NCBI GenBank assembly: GCA_051881655.1
Contig: JBJEQH010000167.1
Span: 1-9,401 of the forward strand
Direction of reading: 5' to 3'
From: Heritagella sp051881655
GTDB taxonomy: Bacteria; Bacillota; Clostridia; Oscillospirales; Acutalibacteraceae
DNA: 9,401 nucleotides
Shown: piece after piece, positions 1 through 5,117 of the stretch
How positions within the stretch are numbered: position 1 is the first letter of the stretch
Layout: each line of letters starts with the position of its first letter
The notes under the pieces: model-generated
Database searches by the model: none
What the model saw: only the letters and a program-made list of their open reading frames with translations
Told to the model about the DNA's origin: nothing
Program-made: the position numbers and the translations under genes

Positions 1-102
1 ATATATCCTCTCCAACATTCACCGGTTTATGTCCCTTAATGATGCCGGTTTTCTATCCGCGTCCCGGATAAACTGTTTTTTTCCATAATTATCTATGCTG
101 TT

Positions 103-131
103 ATTTTCGCAGATTTCACAGAAAATGTCAA
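103..131 (-). promoter_or_regulatory. Possible leftward promoter
   Basis: On the minus strand an exact TTGACA (plus-strand 126-131) is followed 17 bases later by GAAAAT (103-108), a 4/6 match to the -10 consensus. It would serve a leftward gene starting at or beyond the window edge. The -35 box is perfect but the -10 is poor, so this is tentative. Confidence 0.3.
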
Positions 132-162
132 GGAGACAGCAAGCAGAAAAGAATACAAACAG

Positions 163-191
163 AGAGGAATCCCTTTGGCTGGAACTCCTCT
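163..191 (-). terminator. Probable terminator of the VanW gene
   Basis: The arms AGAGGA (163-168) and TCCTCT (186-191) pair. An inner TCC (170-172) pairs with GGA (181-183), leaving a small internal loop and an 8-base apical loop. It lies about 26 bases past the VanW stop codon. In the leftward direction the stem is preceded by A residues and followed by a T-rich but broken stretch. In the rightward direction it runs straight into TTTT (192-195). It may therefore work better for rightward transcription or in both directions. Confidence 0.45.
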
Positions 192-216
192 TTTTCGTCA
201 AAATGCTCTATCCGCT

Positions 217-1917
217 CTATTCCTCCAGATTCCCCTCGTCGGGATCCGGCTCCGATGAAGGTTCGGGAGACGGAGAGGGCTCCGGCTTCGGAGACGGAGA
301 CGGAGAGGGAGAGGGGGCCGGTGTGGGTGTGGGCTTCGGAGTTGGCTTCGGCGTAGGTGTAGGCGTCGGGGTCGCGGAAGTGTGGATAGTTCCACCCTCT
401 GTCTGACCATTCGCCACGGCCTTCTTTACCTCTTCCACCGTAACGCCGGGCCCATAATGATAGATGGTGGACAGCGCCCGGTATTTGGACGAGGGCAGAT
501 TCTCGGTTTTGACCACGGCGCCGTTTTTATAGTATACCCGCGTGGCCGAGGCCGTGCGGCCGGCGTTGCCCTGGCGGTACCGCTCGAACGTGCCCTCTTT
601 CAGCGAGCTGTCGTATACATACTCGGTCTCAGGCTGGGCAATGGTGCCCGTCTGCTGGGAATACACCGTGATTTTATCCCAGGTGCTGGGCTTATCGCCG
701 TACAGTACCACATTCAGCTGGGTGCCGTCCATCCAGGCCGAGATGTAAATCGGATACTCCGTATTGTTGCGGAACACAAAATCGAGGTACGGGTAATCCA
801 CCGTGGCGTCCAATCCGATATCCACATAAGAGGAGGGCCAGGTGTGGTTATACCGCGTGACAATCTCCAGGCCGGACCGGAGAACCGCCCCATACAAAGT
901 GGTGCTGGCCTGACAGATACCGCCGCCATACTGCTGGGAACTCTTTCCGTTTACGATAGCGCCGGCCTTCTGATATCCCAGACTGCCGTTGGTGGTATCG
1001 CCGGTTGCCCCGTTAAACGAAAAGGTTTCGCCGGGCTCGACCACTTTTCCGTTAATCGAGGCCAGCGCCAAACGCATATTGTTGTTGCCGGCTGCCGTAT
1101 TGGTGGAATAGGTGGAAAAAGAACCCAGCTTCTGAATATGGCCGGATACATCCGACTGCGTTTTTTCAAACGGGATTTCTTCAACCGGGGCTTCAACCTC
1201 AGTGCTCTCCCCGTCCTGCAGGGCCTTCACCACCAGCTGCTGCAGTTTTTCCCGGTCCACCTTCCGGCCCGTTTTCCCCTCGGTATAGCTGAAGGAACCG
1301 GTCGATGCATTGAACGCCTTAATCGTGGCATTCACCGGGTCGCAGTCAATTTCATCGGCAAACGAATCCAGAATTTCCCCGATGGCTTCTTCATCAAAGG
1401 TCACCGATACCGGGTAATCCTTTCCGGTCTCCTGTTCTTTCGCGCTGGCGGCCGTCTCTTTCTCCGAAGAGGATTCCTCCTTCTTCTCCACCAGGGAAGC
1501 CGCCGCCTGCTGGAGAGCGCCGTCCAGATCGACCTGTGCGCCGGCCTGCTGCGCCGTAATCACCACCGAAGTTTCACCGTAGAAAACGGTGATTTCCTCT
1601 GCGGGCAGCAGCGAATCCCGCTGGGCTTCCAGCTCCTTTTTCGCTTGCTCCTGCGTCATGCCCTCTACCGAAATTTTCCCGATGGTAGTACCGGGCGCGT
1701 AGATCTTCTCCGCTTCCCCCTGGGAAACCCCCGACTGTGAAGACGATTCCGTCTGCCCGGAGCCCGCGCTCTCCCCGAAAATCGGGACACCGCTGGCCAC
1801 CAGAGCCGCCACCACTACCGCCGCCACAATCAGCACGCAGCACAGGGTGATAATCACTGCCTTCTTCCCTTTTCCGGAATGCGAAGAAATATCGCGCGAA
1901 TCGTGCGATCTCGTCAT
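217..1917 (-). CDS. VanW family protein, membrane-anchored, with G5-like domain and Pro-rich tail
   Basis: This 566-residue protein is probably held in the membrane by one N-terminal helix (about residues 20-44, after a K/R-rich start), with the rest outside the cell. Next come an S/Q/E-rich linker, a peptidoglycan-binding-4-like region (about 70-265, interrupted by an E/K/S-rich insert near 145-165) and the VanW domain (about 285-410). The VanW hallmark GGGICQASTTLYGA contains Cys335. A G5-like segment follows (about 430-505, containing the EGTFERYRQGNAGRT stretch), then a 51-residue tail of xP dipeptides. VanW proteins are named from vancomycin-resistance clusters, but their biochemical role is unknown. 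There is no vanA/B-type neighbour, so resistance should not be inferred. AGGAGG (1925-1930) lies 7 bases before the ATG. There is no LPxTG motif, so it is not a classical sortase substrate. It is probably a single-gene transcript. The family call is firm; the function is open. Confidence 0.93.
   Translation of the reverse strand: MTRSHDSRDISSHSGKGKKAVIITLCCVLIVAAVVVAALVASGVPIFGESAGSGQTESSSQSGVSQGEAEKIYAPGTTIGKISVEGMTQEQAKKELEAQRDSLLPAEEITVFYGETSVVITAQQAGAQVDLDGALQQAAASLVEKKEESSSEKETAASAKEQETGKDYPVSVTFDEEAIGEILDSFADEIDCDPVNATIKAFNASTGSFSYTEGKTGRKVDREKLQQLVVKALQDGESTEVEAPVEEIPFEKTQSDVSGHIQKLGSFSTYSTNTAAGNNNMRLALASINGKVVEPGETFSFNGATGDTTNGSLGYQKAGAIVNGKSSQQYGGGICQASTTLYGAVLRSGLEIVTRYNHTWPSSYVDIGLDATVDYPYLDFVFRNNTEYPIYISAWMDGTQLNVVLYGDKPSTWDKITVYSQQTGTIAQPETEYVYDSSLKEGTFERYRQGNAGRTASATRVYYKNGAVVKTENLPSSKYRALSTIYHYGPGVTVEEVKKAVANGQTEGGTIHTSATPTPTPTPKPTPKPTPTPAPSPSPSPSPKPEPSPSPEPSSEPDPDEGNLEE
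220..372 (-). repeat. Low-complexity hexamer repeat coding for a Pro-rich tail
   Basis: This is an array of imperfect 6-base units encoding TP, KP, SP, AP and EP dipeptides, the last 51 residues of the VanW protein. The plus (template) strand is strongly G-rich with almost no A in one part (about 320-372) and G/A-rich in another (about 270-316). The units are six bases long, so gain or loss of units keeps the reading frame and would only change tail length. A rigid, extended tail of this sort commonly spans or binds cell wall. Confidence 0.85.
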
Positions 1918-1924
1918 ACCATAA

Positions 1925-1997
1925 CCTCCTGCTTAAGCAAAATCTCCACCATTTCTCATTGAGAAAACAGGTCCATTTTCCTGCGTACTTTATTATA
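1925..1997 (-). promoter_or_regulatory. Promoter and leader of the VanW gene
   Basis: On the minus strand a perfect TATAAT (plus-strand 1992-1997) is preceded by TG. No good -35 is seen 16-18 bases upstream; the best is TTTATT. The predicted transcript starts near 1985, giving a leader of about 68 bases that ends with AGGAGG at 1925-1930. Confidence 0.5.
1952..1966. promoter_or_regulatory. 7-1-7 dyad in the VanW leader, possible operator
   Basis: TTTCTCA (1952-1958) and TGAGAAA (1960-1966) form a perfect inverted repeat around one central T. A one-base gap cannot form an RNA loop, so if functional it would be a DNA site for a dimeric protein. It lies about 20-35 bases downstream of the predicted transcription start, a position suited to repression. 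It does not match a known consensus that I recognise. Confidence 0.35.
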
Positions 1998-2091
1998 CAC
2001 GCACCTTCAGGGAAAATAAAGAAACATTCTTGTTACCTTTCCTGCAAAAATGAAAAATATCAATCGTCTCATAGCTATTTTGCAGCTTGTA

Positions 2092-2100
2092 TGCTATAAT
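2092..2100 (+). promoter_or_regulatory. Extended -10 promoter of the glycosyltransferase gene
   Basis: TGCTATAAT is a perfect extended -10 element (TGn followed by TATAAT at 2095-2100). No -35 box is recognisable at the usual distance, which extended -10 promoters tolerate. The predicted start is near 2106-2108, giving a leader of about 92 bases. Confidence 0.6.
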
Positions 2101-2106
2101 AGGGCT

Positions 2107-2124
2107 GGATTTGTACGGAAATCC
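2107..2124 (+). other. Hairpin at the predicted 5' end of the glycosyltransferase mRNA
   Basis: GGATTT (2107-2112) and AAATCC (2119-2124) pair perfectly around the loop GTACGG. It coincides with the predicted transcription start and is followed by T-rich DNA (ATTTTTGCCTTTTT, 2127-2140). A second, bulged stem (GGACC 2153-2157 with GGTCC 2169-2173, plus inner GAT/ATC) lies just before the ribosome binding site. The role is unknown; 5' stabilisation or early attenuation are possible. Confidence 0.4.
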
Positions 2125-2198
2125 CCATTTTTGCCTTTTTATAATTGTTGGCGGACCACGATTGTATCGGTCCCCTTTGATGAGGAGTTTGATATCCG

Positions 2199-3323
2199 AT
2201 GAAAATTCTGATTTTAACCGCCGCGACCGGTGGGGGCCACATCCGAGCCTCGCGCGCCATTGAAGCTTATCTCTCCGAGCACATGCCGGGTTCACAAACC
2301 CGGGTGGTGGATGCGCTTAAATGCGTCAATACCATTTTTGATAAGACCATCTGCGACGGGTACCACTTCCTCGCCACCAAACAGCCCAAGGTTTTCGGGA
2401 AACTGTACGAGACGACCAACCGCGAAACGCCTCTCTCCCGGTTTGTGCCGCTGGTAAACAATATCGTCGCCCGTAAGCTGCTCCCCACGGTGCAGGAATT
2501 TAACCCCGACATCATCCTGACCACCCATCCTTTTGTCAACGAAATGGTCTCGCAGCTGAAGGAAAAGGAAAAAATCCATCAGCCGCTGATCTGCATTCTC
2601 ACCGATTACAGCCCGCACCGCACCTGGGTGGCTAAGCAGGTGGATGCGTACGTCGTCGCCAGCGAGGACATGGTACCGCAGCTGGTGGAAATGGGCGCCC
2701 CCAGAGAAAAAATTCACCCGTTCGGGATTCCTGTATTCAGCCAGTTTTTCTCCCAGGCGAATAAGGACGAGCTGCTGCGGGAATTCGGGCTGGATACGGG
2801 TGTGCACACCGTATTGTTCATGGCCGGTTCCTTCGGTGTGAACAATATCCTGCAGATTTACCGGGATGTGACGGCCCTGCCGGACGATTTCCAGCTGATC
2901 GTCATCACCGGCCGCAACCAAAAGCTATTTGACGCCCTGGAGGAAGAGGTGAAGAACAGCCCGAAAAAGACCAAGCTGATTTTCTTTACCAACGAGGTGG
3001 AGAAGTACATGAAGGTCAGCGACCTGATCGTGACCAAGCCCGGCGGGCTGACCGTATCCGAAGCGCTGGCCTGCAACCTGCCGCTGGCCGTGTTCGATGC
3101 CATTCCCGGGCAGGAAGAGGAGAACGCCGATTTTCTTTTGTCCCACGATATGGCTGTCCATATGAAAAAGGGCGATGACTGCGCCAAAGCCATCCAGCTT
3201 CTGCTGCAGGATGAGGAGCGGCTGGACCGCATGCGCCGCAGTTGCGAGAAATTCGACAAATCCCAATCCATCCCCCATCTGATGGCCCTGATGGAAAGCC
3301 TGACCCAGAGTGAAAAGGAATAA
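2199..3323 (+). CDS. MGDG synthase/UgtP-like glycosyltransferase (GT28)
   Basis: This 374-residue protein probably transfers a hexose from a UDP-sugar to diacylglycerol at the inner face of the membrane, making glycolipid for the membrane or as a lipoteichoic acid anchor. The N-terminal MGDG-synthase domain starts with the glycine-rich acceptor-side motif TAATGGGHIRASRA (residues 7-20) and contains LTDYSPHRTW. The GT28 C-terminal domain carries TKPGGLTVSEAL (PGG at 281-283) and the downstream PGQEEENADFL. The length matches the family (about 380). No signal peptide or membrane helix is seen, as expected for a peripheral enzyme. GAGGAG (2182-2187) lies 11 bases before the ATG. It is transcribed alone, divergently from the VanW gene, and ends at a strong terminator. 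The exact acceptor and sugar cannot be read from sequence, so no gene symbol is given. Confidence 0.9.
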   Translation: MKILILTAATGGGHIRASRAIEAYLSEHMPGSQTRVVDALKCVNTIFDKTICDGYHFLATKQPKVFGKLYETTNRETPLSRFVPLVNNIVARKLLPTVQEFNPDIILTTHPFVNEMVSQLKEKEKIHQPLICILTDYSPHRTWVAKQVDAYVVASEDMVPQLVEMGAPREKIHPFGIPVFSQFFSQANKDELLREFGLDTGVHTVLFMAGSFGVNNILQIYRDVTALPDDFQLIVITGRNQKLFDALEEEVKNSPKKTKLIFFTNEVEKYMKVSDLIVTKPGGLTVSEALACNLPLAVFDAIPGQEEENADFLLSHDMAVHMKKGDDCAKAIQLLLQDEERLDRMRRSCEKFDKSQSIPHLMALMESLTQSEKE

Positions 3324-3331
3324 GACGACAC

Positions 3332-3370
3332 AAAAACCGGGCCCTCCCAGGGGCCCGGTTTTTATTTTTT
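3332..3370. terminator. Strong bidirectional terminator between convergent genes
   Basis: AAAAACCGGGCCC (3332-3344) pairs perfectly over 13 bases with GGGCCCGGTTTTT (3351-3363) around the loop TCCCAG, and is followed by ATTTTTT. It has an A-tract on one side and a T-tract on the other, so it should end transcription of the glycosyltransferase gene (plus) and the Fur-family gene (minus). The Fur-family stop codon (3362-3364) overlaps the outer stem. Confidence 0.95.
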
Positions 3371-3766
3371 CTCGCTCTTTTCCTTTTCCTGACAGCTGGG
3401 GCACACCCCATACAGCGTTAAATTATGGCTGTCGATGGAAAAACCGGTCTCCTCGCACAACTGTTTCTCCACGGCCTTCAGCGGGCAGTGCTTCAGGCGC
3501 ACGCGCTTTTGACAGTTGCGGCAAATCAGGTAGTGCCCGTGGCGGCCATACAGGGAATAGAGCGATACGCCGTCGCTCATGGCCTCTTTCAGCACCTCGT
3601 TCTCCTCGGCCATGCGCTCCAAATTGCGGTACACGGTGGACCGGGCCAGTTTGGGGAACTGCGGCTGAAGCAAAAGGAACAGCTCTTCCGCGCTGATGGG
3701 CTCCTCTGCCCGGGCCAACGCCTGCAGCAGTGCCATGCGCTGCCGGGTATTCCGTTTTTCCTGCAT
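3362..3766 (-). CDS. Fur-family metalloregulator, Zur-like
   Basis: This 134-residue DNA-binding repressor senses a metal or peroxide. The winged-helix N-terminal half has the recognition helix segment RSTVYRNLERM (residues 42-52). The dimerisation/metal half has HGHYLICRNC (76-85) and VCPSC (121-125), giving the paired CxxC structural zinc site (82/85, 122/125). The extra HCPL motif (93-96) resembles the CPM segment of Bacillus Zur more than Fur or PerR, so a zinc regulator is the best guess, but no zinc transporter is nearby to confirm it. A longer frame exists from a TTG at 3829, but that codon lies in the -35 box and its extension spans the -10, so the ATG at 3766 is chosen. AGGGGG (3776-3781) lies 9 bases before it. 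The gene is divergent from the cysteine desulfurase. Confidence 0.92.
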   Translation of the reverse strand: MQEKRNTRQRMALLQALARAEEPISAEELFLLLQPQFPKLARSTVYRNLERMAEENEVLKEAMSDGVSLYSLYGRHGHYLICRNCQKRVRLKHCPLKAVEKQLCEETGFSIDSHNLTLYGVCPSCQEKEKSEKK

Positions 3767-3800
3767 CGAAAGCCGCCCCCTTTCTCCTTTTTTCTCTTTT

Positions 3801-3829
3801 ATTATATCCTTTTCCCCGGGAAATTGCAA
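3801..3829 (-). promoter_or_regulatory. Promoter of the Fur-family gene
   Basis: On the minus strand TTGCAA (-35; plus-strand 3824-3829) and a perfect TATAAT (-10; 3801-3806) are separated by exactly 17 bases. The predicted start is near 3794, giving a leader of about 28 bases. This is one of the two best sigma-A-type promoters in the window. Confidence 0.75.
3811..3823. promoter_or_regulatory. Perfect 6-1-6 dyad in the Fur-family promoter spacer, candidate operator
   Basis: TTTCCC-C-GGGAAA is a perfect inverted repeat centred on C3817. It fills most of the 17-base spacer between the -35 and -10 boxes of the Fur-family gene. The position is ideal for autorepression. It is not a standard Fur, PerR or Zur box, so assignment to the neighbouring regulator is inference from position. 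Confidence 0.45.
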
Positions 3830-3863
3830 ACGGCAGGGGGTACCGCTGTGGACAAAAAGGGTG

Positions 3864-3869
3864 TATAAT
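3864..3869 (+). promoter_or_regulatory. -10 box of the cysteine desulfurase operon promoter
   Basis: A perfect TATAAT is preceded by TG directly abutting it. No recognisable -35 lies 16-19 bases upstream. The predicted start is near 3876, with a leader of about 50 bases. It drives transcription away from the Fur-family promoter, whose -35 ends 34 bases upstream. Confidence 0.55.
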
Positions 3870-3884
3870 AAAAAGCGCAGTATA

Positions 3885-3900
3885 TTCCGGTTTTCCGGAA
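3885..3900 (+). other. Hairpin in the cysteine desulfurase leader
   Basis: TTCCGG (3885-3890) and CCGGAA (3895-3900) pair perfectly around TTTT. The hairpin lies about ten bases after the predicted transcription start and upstream of the GGGAG ribosome binding site (3912-3916). It is not followed by a T-tract, so it is not a terminator. Confidence 0.4.
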
Positions 3901-3926
3901 AAATGAAAAACGGGAGTTTTACCCTT

Positions 3927-5066
3927 ATGGATCACGATATTTATCTGGACAACAGTGCGACCACCCGCGTGTGCCCCCAGGCCGCCGAAAAGGCCCTGTA
4001 TATGATGACGCAGTGCTGGGGCAACCCCTCCTCGCTTCACGCGAAGGGCTCGGCCGCCGCCCGGGAGCTGATGGAAGCCCGCCGCCGGATTGCCGCGGTG
4101 CTGGGCGCCGAACCGGAAGAGATTACGTTTCTCAGCGGTGGAACCGAGGCGAACAACCTGGCGGTGCTGGGCGCCGCGAAATGGGGGCAGAAGCGGGGAC
4201 GCCGCATCGTGACCACCGCATTTGAACACAGCTCGGTGCTGGACAGCGTGCGCCAGTTGGAAAAAGAGGGATGGGACGTCTGCTATTTACAGCCCGACCG
4301 GCAGGGGCACATTACCCCCGAGCAGGTTTTTTCAGCCGTTACCCCCGATACCGTACTGGTCAGCATGATGGCGGTGAACAACGAAGTGGGCACAATGCCG
4401 CCGCTGGATGCCGTGCCCGCCGCCATCCGCCGGGCGAAAGCCCCGGCCCTGTTCCATGTGGACGCGGTTCAGGCCTTCGGGAAGATCCCCCTGCGCCCGG
4501 GGCGTATGGGCATTGACCTGCTGACCTGCAGTTCCCACAAAATCCACGGGCCCAAGGGCGCCGGGGCTTTATACAAAAGGCGGGGACTGTACCTGCCCCC
4601 GCGCGCTTTCGGCGGTGAGCAGGAGGGAAAGCTGCGCCCGGGCACCGAGGCCATGCCTGCCCTGTGCGCCTTCGGGGCGGCGGCGGCGGCCCTGCCTCCC
4701 ATTCCCGATTCTCTGCGGAAAATGAGGGAGCTGAACACCTTCGCCCGGCAAGAGCTGCAGAAGATCGACGGCGTAATCCTGCACTCCCCGCCGGATGCAC
4801 TGCCCTATATTCTTCACCTGTCCGCCGGCCATGTCCGCGCCCAGACCATGCTGAATTTTCTCTCGCAGCGCGGCATTTACGTCTCCTCGGGTTCCGCCTG
4901 TGCCAAGGGCGCCCGCAGCCATGTGCTGACCGCCATGGGGCTTCCGGAGACGGAGATCAACGCCTCTCTGCGCATCAGCTTTTCCCATGAAAACACCCAA
5001 CAGGACGTGCTGGCCCTGTGCCGGGCCCTGCAGGAGGGGCTGCAGCAGTTGGTGGCACGCCCCTGA
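3927..5066 (+). CDS. Cysteine desulfurase (NifS/IscS family), probable ThiI partner
   Basis: This 379-residue PLP enzyme converts cysteine to alanine and holds the sulfur as a persulfide for transfer. Motifs in order: LDNSATT (7-13), GNPSSLH (32-38), SGGTEANN (70-77), catalytic-type EHSSV with His101, HVDAVQ (Asp179, Gln182), PLP lysine Lys205 in SSHKIHGPKG, and active Cys325 in SSGSACAKG. The C-terminal SHVL region is intact. The frame is open upstream, but LDNSATT lies close to the N-terminus in this family. The ATG at 3927 has GGGAG 10 bases upstream, while an ATG at 3903 has none. The next gene is thiI, 51 bases downstream, matching the Bacillus nifZ-thiI arrangement in which the desulfurase feeds 4-thiouridine synthesis. 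No iscU, iscA or fdx is adjacent, arguing against a general Fe-S operon. Sulfur supply to other routes cannot be excluded. Confidence 0.94.
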   Translation: MDHDIYLDNSATTRVCPQAAEKALYMMTQCWGNPSSLHAKGSAAARELMEARRRIAAVLGAEPEEITFLSGGTEANNLAVLGAAKWGQKRGRRIVTTAFEHSSVLDSVRQLEKEGWDVCYLQPDRQGHITPEQVFSAVTPDTVLVSMMAVNNEVGTMPPLDAVPAAIRRAKAPALFHVDAVQAFGKIPLRPGRMGIDLLTCSSHKIHGPKGAGALYKRRGLYLPPRAFGGEQEGKLRPGTEAMPALCAFGAAAAALPPIPDSLRKMRELNTFARQELQKIDGVILHSPPDALPYILHLSAGHVRAQTMLNFLSQRGIYVSSGSACAKGARSHVLTAMGLPETEINASLRISFSHENTQQDVLALCRALQEGLQQLVARP

Positions 5067-5085
5067 TTCTTCTTTACTTTTACAG

Positions 5086-5104
5086 AAAGGACCCGCGGAG
5101 CGGG
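5086..5104 (+). promoter_or_regulatory. Unusual ribosome binding region of thiI, with hairpin
   Basis: AAAGGA (5086-5091) is the best Shine-Dalgarno match before thiI but lies 26 bases from the ATG. Between them CCCGC (5092-5096) and GCGGG (5100-5104) form a 5-bp stem with a GGA loop. If folded, it would shorten the effective gap to about 13. The alternatives GGAG (5097-5100, within the hairpin) and GGGA (5102-5105, 12 bases from the ATG) are weak. Confidence 0.45.
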
Positions 5105-5117
5105 AACAGAAATTTTT

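Larger units (their letters stand above)
1..216. other. Intergenic region at left edge
   Basis: No convincing gene lies here. Two readings of the left edge are possible. (a) A leftward gene begins at the edge: on the minus strand AAGGG (33-37) precedes a GTG at 22-20 and an ATG at 18-16, and a further GGAGAGG (7-13) could serve a start codon outside the window. (b) A rightward gene ends here: all three plus frames meet stops at 37-39, 69-71 and 86-88, and a small dyad (TATCCG 54-59, CGGATA 65-70) lies five bases before a run of seven T (76-82). The sequence alone does not decide. Confidence 0.5.

Noticed and set aside
19..201. 60-codon minus-strand frame at the left edge
   Set aside because: No family resemblance, it starts within the terminator region, and its composition looks random. 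It covers intergenic signals instead.
95..406. Plus-strand frame encoding a Gly/Val-rich repeat peptide
   Set aside because: The repeats are the reverse complement of the Pro-rich VanW tail, and no credible start region is seen.
382..1740. A 452-codon plus-strand frame antisense to the VanW gene
   Set aside because: The VanW product has clear domains and a good ribosome binding site. The antisense frame has neither.
217..1917. Idea that the VanW gene marks vancomycin resistance
   Set aside because: No vanA/B-type ligase, vanH, vanX or vanRS is nearby. VanW-domain proteins are common in Clostridia without resistance.
3767..3829. N-terminal extension of the Fur-family protein from a TTG at 3829
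   Set aside because: The TTG is part of the -35 box and the extension spans the -10. The ATG at 3766 has a ribosome binding site and gives the normal family length.
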